A DNA stretch of 64,000 nucleotides from Sequoia sempervirens (GCA_007258455.2 VDFB02047230.1:152157307-152221306); one strand, 5' to 3'; shown: positions 34,290 to 47,800, numbered from the stretch's first letter. Numbers and translations are program-made. The notes: generated by a model from the letters alone, not told the origin.

Positions 34290-34990
34290 ATTTCAATTTA
34301 GATTTTAGTTTTTAATTTTAGTACCGATTAATATAGTTTAATTAGATTTAGTTTAAGATTAATATTCATTTAGGTTAATTTAGAAGTTTCAATTTTTAGT
34401 TAGATTTTAATTAGATTTTAAATAGATTTTAAATTTTTTTATTTAGATTTTCTATTAGATCTTAATTAGATTTAGGTTTTTCATTAAATTTTATTTAATT
34501 TAGATTTTTATTTTCAGTAGATTTTAATTGAATTAAATTCTTAATTAGATTTTTAATTAGACTCTTAATTATATTTTAATTAAATTTTACTTTAATTAGA
34601 TTCTTAATTAGATTTTAATTACATTCTTAATTAGATTTTAATTGGTTTCTTAATTAGATTCTTAACTAGATTTTAATTACCTTTTACGTTAAATGGATTC
34701 TTAATTAGATTTTAATTAGTCTCTTAATTCTTTAATTCACTTTAGATTTTTAATTATATTTTTTTTTAATTCTTAATTAAATCTTAACTTTTTAATTTAA
34801 CTTCAATTTTAGATTTTAGATTAAGTATATTTTTGGATTTAAATTTTAGATTCATCAGATTTTTAGTTTTAATTAGAGTTAAATTTTTAGATTTAAATCT
34901 AGTTTTTTTAAAATTTAGATTTAGATTTTAGATTTTTCTTACTTAGATTAATTAGATTTCTAGACTAGATTAATGTTGTCTATTAATTAG
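34290..34990. repeat. Degenerate AT-rich array (ATTAGATTTTAATTAGA)
   Basis: About 700 bases built almost only from variants of TTAATTAGATTTTAATTAGATTCT, with unit lengths of roughly 11-24 bases that shift along the array. It is a degenerate simple-sequence tract with no coding content. Confidence 0.85.
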
Positions 34991-36855
34991 ATGTTAGTTT
35001 TCTCTCTAGTTTAATTTTAATTTTTGTGGCTAGTCTTTGACCTTTTTTGCAGGTGTGAATGTCCACGATTGGAAGCTTAAAACCTAAACTTTCACTTGTC
35101 AAAGATTGGAGGTCAAAACTACTAATCGTGTTTTGCAGGGCTCTTGCTTTAGTTTGCTTTATCTTGAGTGTCGTTTTCACATAGAATGATTAGTGGGCCT
35201 AAAAAGAACTTGAGTGTTTGATTTGACATCATAAATGGGGTTAAAATTTACTAGTGCTTGCATTTTCTTGTGGTTTGCATATTATTTCTAGGTGTGTATG
35301 CTCTTCTCTCATGCCATTTGGTGATCTTGAGAATCAAAAACACCTTTAGACATTTTGTACAACCACCCATACATTTGGATTTTGGAATTAAAATGAACAT
35401 TATGCAAGTGTGAGGCAAAGGTGTTGTGTATGCTCTCTTCTTGCGCTTCATGCAATCTTGGATGATAAAAAACATCCTTTTCTTTCTTTTGTTACCTTTA
35501 GAGGGGCTTTCCTCGAAAGAGGGAACAACTCCAACCGATTTTTTGTTTAGGTTGGTATATAAAAGGATAAGACTAAACCATCAAGTCCTCATGGCAGTCT
35601 TTTCCCTTGTCATACAGTGTCACTCGAAACAAAGTACCTACTATAAAATGTATAAGAGCCCATAGTAGAGTGATTAAAGCCTTAAGTGGCTTGTTGGATG
35701 ATTGCAAGGAGTTGTGTCCCCGAGTATTCACTAAAAACCTTTGTTGTAGTGGCCAAAATCCCTTTCACTTCCTACTATAGGAATGGTCATTATGAAGTTG
35801 CCCCATGTCTTCACTAAGCATGTATAGAGGTAGAAATTCCTCTTTGGGGAATTGAGACTTGGAAAGCCTAAGAAATGAGTGTCGTGAAGGGGAGCCAATA
35901 CAACCAAGTCTATAGTTTTCTGCCTTGTTTAAGTTGTTGGAGAAATCTAAGTGGGGATCTAATGAGTGGTATCTCTTGAGAAGCATAGGGTTGTACAAAG
36001 TGCTTTCAAAGTGTTTGCTATTTCACACCAAGATCAAACTCAAGACATTGTGTTTTATGTGTGTCTTTCAAACAAACAAGAAAACAAACCTTACACTTGA
36101 AAATTGCAACACTTCACAATTTCAGACCAAGCAACATTTTCAAGCAAAACAGTCAAAAGTAGGTCAAACTCTTGCAAACCTTTGAGATTTATTTTCAGAC
36201 CAACTTCTTGTTGTGATTCCTAAAACTTGCTCAATTCACCTTGCATATCATCACTCCATTATTAGGTCACCATTTTAGGTACCTTAGCATCCTCATTACT
36301 TGCATATCCCAACATCACATTAAGCTACCTTTTTCTAGACATTTAGGCTTGACACCTTGTGTATTTTATGATAGAGAAGAACACTCTATACATTGGCACA
36401 AATCCTTGCTTCAACAAAATATTGTCATTTGACCAAGTCACTTTTTAACTTAGTCCTTTGTCATTTTGGTGATAATTTCCTACTCACAAGTCTAGTTTGG
36501 AAATTCACCTTGTCACTCTTTTCACTTGTCCTAGAAAAAGGCCATTTGACAATCCTAGTTGAAACATTGGTTCAACCTTGGTTAGTTAGTGATCCTATTC
36601 TTACATCTTTCAAAAGTGTTTAAGCCCTCAAATTCATTATAGGTATCTATCACAAGTCTCTTAATCATTTGCATCCTTCATACCACAAAATTTTAGACCT
36701 AAAAGAGCATTTTCATGCACTTTAGACTTCACAAAATCCAACATTGTCATTATTACTTTTAGTCTTGTTGAATGCATTAGACATACTTTATCCTTGAAAG
36801 ATACCAAAAATACCAAAAAAATAGTTGCATTACATTCACGCATACCTTATTTCAC

Positions 36856-36883
36856 AAAAATAAATAAATAAATAAATAAAAAA
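36856..36883. repeat. (AAAT)n microsatellite
   Basis: Five to six tandem AAAT units followed by an A run. Confidence 0.8.
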
Positions 36884-38479
36884 CATAGTCTTAGTCTCAT
36901 ACCTTCCACCTTCATTAGCAAGTCTTATATGGTTGAAACTAGATTGAAAAAGAAACATCAAGCAATATCAATGATCTTTCATACTACCAAGCCAATCTTG
37001 GTGCTTTGCCACTATCTCACCTTTGACCCTTATTCTTCCCTAAAGGCCAATTACCCTCAACACTCAATTAGGTACTTGTAGGGGTGTGAAAATGTTGTAA
37101 AAGCTTCAAAGTAACCTATTTAGGGTTCTTATACCATCACAAGACTCTAATTCCCCATCACTTCCACCAATACCTTTCCTAGGGTTAGAAAAAGACTACA
37201 AGCCTAGAGCCCCAATTAGGCCTCCTAACTAGAGAAAAATGGAAGTTACTTCAAAACTCTCCAAAAGACCTAGGTTCTTTGCTTGGGATTAGTGTTTCCC
37301 ATGTCCACACCTTGAAGATTTATAGGGTTTTGAACCAGCACTGCTCGTACATTGCCCATACACAAAAATGGCCAAAACCTAGGGTTTACTAGCCTTTCCC
37401 AGGCTGATTCAAACTGTCAAAGGTTTCACACACCAAATGGGCTGATGGAGCCTCTTCCTAACCATCAGACGTTGCCAAGACCATCAGCTGAATTCACCAA
37501 AAAAAATTCTTCACAATCTTAACACCCCTACAAAATATGAGTCTTTCACTCCTTGTCTTCCCTAGCCAGACTTTTCCTGGCTCGCCTAGGGCAAGACATT
37601 GCTAGCCGCTCCTGCACACACACAAGCCCTAGAATCTACCATATGTACAAGCATGGTGTCTAGGCACTGTTCCTAAAGGGCCATACAGTTTGTACGGTGG
37701 GAAAGTGCTCTAGCACCCCATTTCCTAAAACCTGTCTGGTTCAAACCAGCAACAGGGTAAAATGAAAATATTTACAAAAAGTACTTACAAATTGAAAAAA
37801 AAATCTATTTAATGTTATCCACTGCTTGTAAACTACCAAAACTACATTCCACAACCAAAACAATAACAGGTTTAATCCATTAAAGCACTATTTAGTTGCA
37901 AAAACCAAAAAATGCTTCATAGAACGTTATTTCTTTCAATGTCACTACAATATCAGTGCCTCTAACCTTGCTCCATGGTCGAAGCATATCTTAAATAGGC
38001 TTCTAAAATAGTTAAGTTTCTTTTTTCGAACCTATAGAAGACCTAAAGATGAAACTTATAAAATCCACTGTGTTTTTCAACCCTTGGCAACTTTTTCCAA
38101 TTCAGCAAGATGAGCTTCTAAACTTATTGAATTCTTAACAACCTCTTTTCCAAAGATCAAAAACACCTCTAAGATCTCCACACAATGGTCTACATGACCT
38201 TATGAAAACAAAACAAAATTATTCCTCTAGGTTTCTTATTTCCCTAATGAAACTGCCTATTGTTCCTTAGGTGCTCCTGCACCATACATCTTACAAGCAA
38301 CCAAAGACAATAAATCCTTTTGAACAATTCCTTGTTAGAGATAAAGATGGAAATTTTTTCATTAAAGAAGTAGAGGTTGTCACACAAAAACTTGATGTTG
38401 CCTCTCTTGTGGATGAAATTGTCATGTTGGACCATTAATGGTATACCTAGGAGGGAAAGAGCAATCCTCTCAAGCACAT

Positions 38480-39480
38480 AAGAGAATTTTCCACTGCATG
38501 TGTGGATGTCATATATGATCACTCCTATCTTTTGAGCCTCTTCCCTAGAAGTCTTACTGGGCCTGCACTTGAATGGTTTGCACTGATACCTAAAGGGTCT
38601 AGAAATTCATGGAGAATTATGCTTACAACATTGAAAATGATGTCACAATTGCTACCTTATGCCACATGACACAAGATGAGGGAGAACCCTTCATTACTTT
38701 CTTCCAAATATGGTGTAGTATGGTGAGTTGATGTCCTGTCAAGATTCCTGAAAAACAAAAAGTGGACATGTTCATAGAAAACCTCAAGCCAAAGTTGAAA
38801 CACCCTCTACAAGTACATTATTATGCCACATTTGTAGAATTAGTTGAGAAAGGAATGACACTATAAAAGGTCCTAATTACCCAAGGTGAACTTACATATG
38901 GCAACAAAAACACACACCACCATCAGACCTCTAATGAAAAAAGCAAGTTTTGGTCCCACAATAAGAATGTAACAAACAATGGAGTCATAGACATGAAAGT
39001 GGTGAACAAAATAGGACACACATTGACTCTTAAAGCACCCAACATGAATAACAACACAGCTAATGTGGTACAAAATACTTAAGAATGAGGACTTCCAAGA
39101 CAACCAAAGCAATACCCATGAAGACAATACACTACTTTACCAAAACCAATCAAATATGCGCTTAAGAAGCTAGTACAATCAAATGTTATACAAATTCAAG
39201 AACCTAAACCATATGGCCTAGGACAATTCAAACCATCTTGGTGGGATAACAATTCCTTTTGTGACTACCACCACATCAAAGGTCACAAGACGTTGTCATG
39301 TTGTCAATTGAAGAACATAATCCAAGACCTAATTGAAAATGGTACCATAGAGGTCAAAGGACAACAACAAGCTTCTAATCAAGACCATACAATCTTCAAG
39401 AATCCACTACAAGACCATGGTTTGGGAAAGCCCTCCACCTCAGGTTGAAAGATAGACAATCAGGCCAATTATACCAAGAA
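38480..39480 (+). pseudogene. gag: Element D gag, broken
   Basis: The capsid core is YDHSYLLSLFPRSLTGPALE (about 38515-38575), followed by WFALIPKGSRNSW. It aligns with the gag of element C (SYLMQLFPRSLAGHTMEWF). A zinc-binding-like segment, FCDYHHIKGHKTLSCCQLKN, lies near 39255-39315 and corresponds to a matching segment in C at about 55060. Frames change and stop many times. The part before 38480 could not be read. Confidence 0.75.
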
Positions 39481-39639
39481 TTCCTTTAATTACTCAAAGA
39501 TAATTGATCACCTTCATATTGCTAATGACTATGTCAACACAATCACCATTAAAAAGGTTCCTGAATGCACCATCACTACTTGCAAGGCTAAGGTTACTTT
39601 ATCCAGTCCTTCTTCAAAGCAGCCATAATCTAAAGACCA

Positions 39640-40485
39640 ATATAATCTTATTGACCAATTGAGCAAGACACTCGTACACATTTCTATCCTTGAGTTGTTA
39701 CACCTATCACCTAAACATAAAGCTATCCTTGATAAGGCTCTGAAAGAAACCTCTGTTCCTACCAACCTGGACGTCAACCAATTTGAAACCATGGTTTGAT
39801 ACTTAGCTAATTCACTCCATGTCTCCTTTTCTAACAAAGAATACTCTACACAAAATTCTAACCATAACAACCCATTGCACCTCAAAGTATTTTTCCATCA
39901 ACACAAGGTCAATTGAGTTTTGGTAGATGGCGGAGCTGGACTAAACATTTGCACCTTAAAATTGGTCAAGAAATTGGGCTATTCTGAAGCATGTATAGAC
40001 ATGACTAAAAGCATTGTAATCAAGGCCTATGATGATGAAGAATGCTCAAACAAGGGTATTATCACACTCCCTATCAAAGTTGTACCTAAGGCTATGGACA
40101 CCACATTCTAGGTCTTAGATCTTGAACTTCCATATAACCTTCTCCTCAGTAGACCCTGGATTCACACCATGAAATTCATTCCTTCCACTTATCACCAATG
40201 CTTGAATTTTTTGTATAATGGCACCAAAGTCACAATCATTGGCAACCACAATCCCTTCCAATATTGCACTGATTTAAGGGGATTTCTTGAATGCCAAGTG
40301 CCTATCAATCAAGAAGCTTTTGCATCCACTTCATCTAGTTATGTTGATCTCTCCACCCTCATTAAATCATCCACATCCACTGACCCAAAAATAAAGATTC
40401 AAGACAAAGGTTGTGGTGAGTATAAATTGAATACTACCTATTGCATCACAAAGCTACCTAAGTCTCCCCAGTCTTATGGTAGGCT
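39640..40485 (+). pseudogene. pro: Element D aspartic protease
   Basis: The catalytic segment reads VLVDGGAGLNICTLKLVKKL (about 39918-39978), then IKAYDDEECSNKGII and LDLELPYNLLLSRPWIHTMK. The active-site triplet is Asp-Gly-Gly, as in element C (VDGGVGLNI), so it is a lineage character rather than a private mutation. Stops occur at about 39915 and 40110. The reading ends at SPQSYGR, where the inversion starts. Confidence 0.8.
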
Positions 40486-42007
40486 TGTCTATATTCGAGA
40501 GTGGGAAGTCATCCTCTGGACATGCTTTGTTTAAGTCCCAAAAATCTATGCAAATATAGATTTTTCCATTTGGTTTTGTCACTGGTACAAGGTTTTAGAT
40601 CTAGATTATATAATCGACAGGTCTTATGAAACTGACATCCAATAATTTCTTATGTTCAACTTTGACCATCATAGTTATTTGAGGGTGCATTTTTTTAAGC
40701 TTTTGTTTGACGGGATTTGAATTTTGATGCATTGGTAGATGATGCAAAACCAACTCAGGATCCAACCCTGGCATATCAGTGTAAGACCATGCAAAATTGA
40801 TTTGGCGCTTTATAAAAAATTATTGAAATTTTGGTTTTTCCTCTTCTATCAGGGATGCTGGAAAGAGAACAATCTTAGGATTATCTATAGTATCAATGTT
40901 GAATTATATTACATCTTTGATCAACATTAGGGATCTCTCTTGATTGATAGGGAGAAAGTCCAATCCTCCATCCTCTAGTGCCTTAGAGGGGTTTTCTCCC
41001 TTGGATACGTTCTTCCTTTTTGCTTTTTCTTGGTCAGAAGGCACCTTGCAGTTTTCACTAGGTAAAGACTATTCATTTTTTATTTTATTTTTGGTAGTTT
41101 GCAACTAAAGGGTGGGATAGTCTCACCAAAATATGTTGTAGCATCAAGATTTATAGTGAAGCCAGCCTTATGGTCCCCATGTGGTATGTCCTCTCATAGT
41201 CCCATAAATTCAGCAATGACCTCATCATTTTCAAATATATCCAAGGTAGGTGGCTCTTGTTGGTCCCAATCGATCAATTGTGGGTAAACAAGGGAGATGC
41301 CATCATCGGTGTTAGGGAAGGATGGGGAAGTAACTGATAGGGTAAAGACAGAGGTATTATCAAGGTCCCAAAAGGATTCTATCCATGCTCTTCCATCTGT
41401 CATCTTTTGTGGGTTAGATTCATGAAAGGAGTCAACGCGAATATTGATATTCATGAGGTTGGTAAAGGATGAATGAGGTATGCCAAACTCTTGACATCCA
41501 TGATCAAGTTCATATTCACTAGTGGTGCAAGATTCCCACTCATATTCATGAGAGTTGATGTCATCATAATAGATGTTGGTAGGATCCTCAAATGTCTAAA
41601 CATCTTCTGAAGCACTCACAGCCTTATTCGAAAGCACCTTAGTACTTGAAGCGCCAATCTTAATTGGTACAAAACCTAACCCTATGTTCTTCGGCCACAT
41701 AAGAGGAATCAAGGGTTCTCTCATTCCATTTTTATGTAGACCAAGTCCACTCATTCCATCATAACCCTTTTTTTTATGAGCTCAAAAACTTTACCATATT
41801 GTTCTATTGGTAGCAGTGGTAGATCTTCATCTTTGTAAATCCAAGTTGAAATATCATCAATGTCTTATTCGTTTACTTCTCCCCATTTTGTGAAGGTGGG
41901 GGTGGGAGGAACTTTAAAGAAAACTTTGGGTTCTATTTTGAAGCAAGGCCTACCATAAGATTGGGGAGACTTAGGTAGCTTTCTGATGCAATAGGCAATA
42001 TTCAGAC
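40486..42007 (-). pseudogene. pol: Inverted segment of element D pol (linker plus RT N-terminus)
   Basis: On the minus strand this 1.5 kb reads, from 42000 down: end of protease (YCIRKLPKSPQSYGRP), a G-patch-like stretch (KKGYDGMSGLGLHKNG), a linker (LVYPQLIDWDQQEPPTLDIF, KAGFTINLDATTYFGE), and the RT N-terminus (VTKPNGKIYICIDFWDLNKA, then CPEDDFPLL) at about 40510. It is collinear with element C 52500-53650, which is not inverted relative to its own gag and protease. The neighbours on both sides are plus strand, so this piece has flipped inside D. Confidence 0.85.
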
Positions 42008-42520
42008 TTCCCACTCCTGAATATAGACATCATAGTAGACCTAACATCAGGTTACAAGATGTTGTCCCTTATGGATTGCTTCTCAGGATATAATCAGATC
42101 CGTATTGCCCTTGAAGACCAACACAAGATGACATTAACTTGTCCATGGGGTACATACTATTAGAATGTCACGCCCTTTAGACTGAAAAACATAGGCACAA
42201 CCTATCAAAGAGCTATGACCACCATATTTCATGATCTCATGCACACATTGATGGAAGAATATGTTGATGATATTTTGTTAAAATCCTTGACATGTGGTGA
42301 ACACTTAAGAGTCCTGGACAGTATTTTCAAACAACTAGAAGAATATAAGGTCCACCTAAATTCCAAGAAATATGTCTTCGGCATAACATCGGGAAATATT
42401 TTTAGATACATTGTTTCCCATCGAAGCATTGAACTAGACCTGGAAAAAGTAAAAGCAATATTAGACATGCCTCCACCTAAAGGAATCAGTCAACTCTAAA
42501 TGCTACAAGGCCAACTCCAG
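42008..42520 (+). pseudogene. pol: Element D reverse transcriptase, main part
   Basis: RT resumes on the plus strand with DFPLLNIDIIVDLTSGYKML, then SLMDCFSGYNQIRIA and TPFRLKNIGTTYQRAM. The active site is EEYVDDILLKS (about 42258-42290), with both Asp present. The thumb reads HLRVLDSIFKQLEEYKVHLN. A stop lies near 42161 and others occur at about 42499. The N-terminal part is in the inverted block to the left. Confidence 0.85.
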
Positions 42521-43056
42521 TCTATTAGGCACTTCATTGCAAAACTTGTAGATAAATGTCAACCTTTTCAGTATTTGTTACGCAAGGGAGTTCCTTTTAT
42601 TTGGATAGACAAGTGTAAGGAATATTTTTAGTTGATTAAAGAGTATCTCTTCACACCTCTCATTTCGATACCACCTATTGATGGAAAACTGCTAGTTGTG
42701 CCCCTACAGTTGCACTGGGGGCATTGCTGGCTGAAAATGACCATGAGTAAAAGGAACAAGAAATCTATTATATTAGTCACACTTTGGTGGGATACACACT
42801 TAACTATAGTCCAATTGAACGTGCTTGCCTTGTAGTGGTTTTTGCTACTAAAAAATTGAGACACCACATGCTAAACCATCAGACTAAGCTTGGGGAAAAA
42901 ATAGATCCTTTGAAATATCTACTTAGTAGGGCAACACTAATAGGACAAATGGCTAAATGGATCATGATACTCAGTGAATACGACATTCAGTATGTGGAAT
43001 GTAAGCCAATAAAAGGACAAGGCATTGCTAACCAATTAGCAGACATGCCCACATAA
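42521..43056 (+). pseudogene. Element D Ty3-type RNase H, degenerate
   Basis: Connection and RNase H fold after RT. The usual first Asp region reads PPIDGKLLVVPLQ without the family's ASD motif, after frame changes. The Glu in NYSPIERACLVVVFATKKLR is kept. The third region is EKIDPLKYLLSR, a typical Tat ending without the DH motif. The segment ends with KPIKGQGIANQLADMPT. As in B, the domain seems to be structural only. Confidence 0.75.
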
Positions 43057-43510
43057 GTTGATCACCCTTTGGTTTCAAATTTTCCTGACAAGTCAAATTC
43101 ACATAGACACAGGAGTAACATGGAAATTGTATTTTGATGGATTGTATACTAATCATGGATCAGGTCTAGGTATATTATTTGTTACCCCTCAAGGTGATAC
43201 AATCCCTAAATTTTTAAGGATAGCCTTCTTGTGCACAAATAACATTGTAGAGTATGAAGCCTTGTTGGCAGGATTGTGTATAGCAATAAAATGGAAAATC
43301 AAGAGCCTATAGGTCTTCGGTGATTCACAATTGGTCATTTGACAGGCCAACGATGACTATGATACTAAGGATGATAAATTGAACCCATACAAATGAATGG
43401 TTGATAGTTTTAGGAAGTACTTGCAAACACCTCCTTTTTCCAAGTGCCATGTGTCCAAAAAAAAGTAGCAAATGTCATCGCCAAGTTATTGGGTCTCTTT
43501 TAGATATTCC
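43057..43510 (+). pseudogene. Element D archaeal-type RNase H, between RNase H and integrase
   Basis: Motifs WKLYFDGLYTNHGSGLGILF, NIVEYEALLAGLCIA and VFGDSQLVI give the first three catalytic acidic residues. A stop separates the second from the third. The fourth Asp cannot be read with confidence. Its position, after the Ty3 RNase H and before integrase, is the usual one for Tat elements. Confidence 0.82.
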
Positions 43511-43529
43511 TAACAATATATCATAGTAC

Positions 43530-44878
43530 AAGTTCTTAGTGGAATAGTTATTGGTCCCCACCTTTGATGTCCCTGAGTCTGAGATGGTATGGAGCTTGTT
43601 CACCCTAATTCCCCCCAGTACCAAGATATCTCTGACTACTTACATTTCCAAACCCTACCACCCAACCTCTCCAACAATCAGTACAAATCCTTTATCTGCA
43701 AAATTGCTCACTATGCCATCATCAGTGATACCTTATATAGACGTAGCTTTGACAACACCTTATTCAAATTTATTGACACTAACAAAGCACAAACTACCTT
43801 ACACAAAGTAGATGAAGTTATATGTGGAGCCCATTAGAGTGGTTCAACCCTAGCTAAAAAGATCATGTGACTGGGATACTACTAGCCTATAATGGAGCAC
43901 GATGCCTATCACTTTGTGTAGAAATGTTGATAATTTTAGATACACAATGACCTCATTCATGCACCTGCATAGGAGTTGCAATCCATCACTTCACCCTATC
44001 CCTTCACCTAATGGGGACTTGACCTCTTAGGAAAAATTCATCCCACCTCATCAAATGGCCATAATTTTATCATCACTTTCACCGAATACTTCACAAATTT
44101 GGTTGTAGCCATCCCTATGACATACATAACTGATAAAAAAATCTCCAAATTTATCCTCAATTACATCATATTCCGGTATGGTGTCCCTCAAATCATCATC
44201 ACTAACAACAGTCATCCCTTCAAAAATCAAGATGTCCATGAGTTATGTGAGAAATTCCACATTCAACACCACTTTTCCACACCATATTACTTGTAAGGCA
44301 ATGACCAAGTTGAGGAATTCAATACGACCATAATCAAAATTCTTAAAAAGACTATCAATGATGTTGGTCATGACTTGCACATTCAACTTAACCTTTCCAT
44401 ATGGGCATATCACACAAGCATCCACACACATACATATGCCACTCCATTTTCCCCATTCTTCAGTTCAGAGGCTATCCTTCCCATCAAAGTCGATGTCCCC
44501 TCCCTATGGGTCTCCATGAAAGGGCTTGTTGATGATAAGGAATATTGTATATCCTGATTGCATGACTTATAATTTCTTGATGAACGTAGATAGAGGGCCT
44601 TGAATCATCTACATGCATATCAAAACTACCTTTTCCACAGTTACAATAAAAGGGTTTTGATTAGACACTTCGACATCGGTGACTTAGTGTTGATGGAGAA
44701 TCCAAAAAATCAAGCATAATGTGAGAAACTTGACAAATTTGAGCCCAACCGGTTGGGTCCATATGTCATAAAAACATCTTTTGGTATTGGTGCCTATTAG
44801 TTGTCTGCACTTGAAGGGGAACCTTTGTCAAAGCTTATCAATAGCTTGCACCTATACAAATTCTATACATCGCTTTAG
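43530..44878 (+). pseudogene. int: Element D integrase, broken
   Basis: Seen in order: ISDTLYRRSFDNTLFKFIDT, a zinc region that is mostly lost (EVICGAH then stops), the core beginning WGLDLLGKIHP with the first Asp, IFRYGVPQIIITNNSHPF where the second catalytic Asp is Asn, and GNDQVEEFNTTIIKILKKTI where the Glu is kept. The C-terminal part has HFDIGDLVLMENPKN and LGPYVIKTSFGIGAY. Many stops interrupt it. Confidence 0.83.
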
Positions 44879-44879
44879 A

Positions 44880-47800
44880 GAGCCATGTTAAAACCATAAA
44901 AATACAAAAAAAATGAAAAATCAAGAAAATCGTTACCTTGATGAAAACCTAGCAAATAGGCATCTTGGTGACAACAAAAAAAAATCATAATTTTTTTTTT
45001 TCCAATACTGAAAACCACTTTGGTGGCACTTTGGATAAGTACTATGGTGAAAACCTAGCAAAAAAATTCCATGTGTAGTCAGTCTCTGCTCTATCATCTA
45101 CTATCACTCTACCTAGTCTTCCACCCTCATTCATCATAATGCCTTTAATCCCTATCATCTCCCATTTTACATCCATCATAAGGCCTAGTCATCTTTATCA
45201 TGACTTTCAAATGGTTGATTTATTGCATTCTTTCTCCTCAATCTTTCATCAATAATAAACCCCTATCCCATCTTTATCATGACTTTCAAATTGTTGATGT
45301 CTTGCGGTCTTTTCTCCTCCATGTCTCATCCATAATAAACCCTTGTCCCATCCCATGCATGATGGTTAGTCTTATACCTTACTGGGGGAAATTTCCTAAG
45401 ACCCAGTTTCATTGGATTCTACACTTGTCATTGGAGGTCAGCATATTAAAAAAATAGACAAAAAATCAAATATTTGAAAAAGACAAAAAAAACATAAAAC
45501 TCCAAAACTCCAAAACTCCAAAAAAATAAAAAATGTCAAAAACAAAAAAAATCCAAATAGCTTTCAAAAAACTGCTAAAACATAGTCAGATTCAATCAAA
45601 GTCAGTCTTTTTCATTGTTAAACTACATTGCCTCTGCGATTGGATGTAGGCAAGGGCATATATCGGTGTTCCCCCAAGGCATTAGGTCAGTCCTTTAGGC
45701 ATTGTCAAATAAAATCATGATTCATCCCTTTGTCATTTCAACAAACTCAAGAGCCATGTCGAACTACGAGGTCTCTGAGTGCACAACGTAGGCAAGACCG
45801 TTTGTTGATGAACCCCTGAGGCCACCTAGGTCAGTCCTTTAGGGTTCGTCACATCAGTCAAATAAGTTAGGCATAATCAAACACAGACACAATATAGTCA
45901 TTTGAACGTCAACATTCAAATCATGAACCAACAGGCAACATATTCCAATCAATCATCAAGTCAAACATCAGTCAAATTTCCAAAACAATGTCAACCTAGT
46001 CACTTTATGGTCCCCTTCAAGATGTGTCCCTCTTGGAATTGGGCCATGTCAAAATGTCATTTTCCTTTTCAGGATGTATCTTTCCTAACAACAGGCTCCA
46101 TCACATAGTCATTGAAATTTTTAAGATGTGTCCTTCCTAACAATAGGCATCATCAAACTGTCAAAACTATTAGACTATTGAATCGTCAAACTGTCAAGCA
46201 ATCAACCTTTGACAAACAAATATTGGTGAACATATTGAATGGTTGTTGATTTTTTTGGTCTATTTTGTCTTATGTTTTTATTGTTTTGTCTCTTAGTCAT
46301 CATGTTACTAGCTACCTCGAGGATGTCCCATGAAGGATTTAGAGGTGTGATGATGTCTCATGACCTATTTTTCCTTGATTGTTGTCTTTGGTGTGTCTTG
46401 ACAAAAAGACTAGGGCAAGTTAGCCCTTAATATGAGTTAGGACATTCCTTGTCTTCAACTGTCTATTTTCACAAGTGGATGACCTTGCACACCTTGGTCT
46501 ATGTCATATCATGGTGGTTTTTTTCAATTTATCATATTTTACAGCTGGGCAATTGATAGGCCAAAATTGAAAGAGTGAAGTGGATTCGATGTTTAATAAT
46601 GAATTTCAGTTGGGTCTATGCGTGTCAATCCGGGATGTAAAATGATGAAAGGTATTGTGGAAATTTTCACAAGGGATGAGAGTTGTGAGATGAGTGGTTA
46701 TGAATGCAGCCTATGAAGATAAACTTGCAACAAATCAAAATAATTCTGGTGACGGGAATAGTCTCTTCTTGGAAACAAAAGCTACAAAAATTATGACATA
46801 AAATCATGAAATAACAAATTAATCAACAAATATCATAATAAAAGACAAAGCGATTAATTTTGTAGCATGGAAATTAAACATAAATCATTAATATATAGAA
46901 ATGTAATAATCAACTAAAATTACAGCACTCGAAAACCTATTCTACAAATGTAATCAACTGAAATCAAAACACACAAAAATACTCTACAAAAAATAAATAC
47001 TTACAGTCCATCGGTGGCTAAAGAGTGGGCACCCTTCCTCTTAGTCAATCGATGGATAAAGAACTCACAAGATTTCTACATTAGACTAATCAACAAAATG
47101 ATATTGTATTTCTCAGAGATAATACAGAAAAATCATCATCCTCTTTGAATTATGGGTACACAGCTTATATACACGCAACCTATAAAAAATATGTACATGA
47201 ATAGATAGTTTATTCAAGCTTGCAGCCAACAAACTTTATCACAATGGTCTACATGACACATTAGTTTCTATCCATAAATAAAAACCAAATAACAGCAAAC
47301 CAAAAATGAAGATGGGAACATTTTTGGTTTTACTCTAGTTGCCAAACACGTTTCCATCACAGGTTTATTTCCTTAGTCAAATGGTGCACGTGGAACTTGG
47401 TTGAGTGCACTATTCTCTATTTGTTTTCTTGGCCATGAACTAAACATTTTCTTTATTATAACAAATAGATAAATAAAAGGCTTTTGGTTTCTTCTACGCA
47501 GCTGGCAATTGCATCTCCATTTAGATTTATTTAGCAATAACCACAAGTTCTTGTGCTTATTCAAATTTGGCACTAAAGAGGTAATTGATGCCACCTAGGA
47601 GGTTGATTTCATGACAAAAATAAATTATTGTTGGTCAAAAAGTAACAGAAGTTCCTAACCAGAAAGTGATAGGAAGATATTCTGTATAAAAGGTGACAAG
47701 AAGTTCTTGTGATCTAAATGATGCAAGCTTGATTTTCCAAGGCTTGAAATCACAATGCTTATTAGTAAAGACAACCAATAATTAATTTCCATATTTTATC

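Larger units (their letters stand above)
32771..38479 (+). other. Long region between element D LTR and gag, no recognised gene
   Basis: It holds scattered short frames only. The minus-strand frame 33176-33529 (117 residues) contains a short internal repeat. A coding-like minus-strand stretch at 33910-34250 (KPALKEKAKVKIINPNPNDG) is unrecognised. An AT-rich array lies at 34290-34990 and an (AAAT)n run at 36856-36883. From 35000 to 38200 the DNA is rich in CCTT/CACTT motifs without an open frame of note. An untranslated leader with older insertions is my best reading. Confidence 0.4.

Noticed and set aside
32762..38479. Possible host gene between D's LTR and gag
   Set aside because: No frame longer than about 120 codons, no splice-consistent chain of exons and no recognised domain. 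A few coding-like phrases near 33910-34250 are too short to call.
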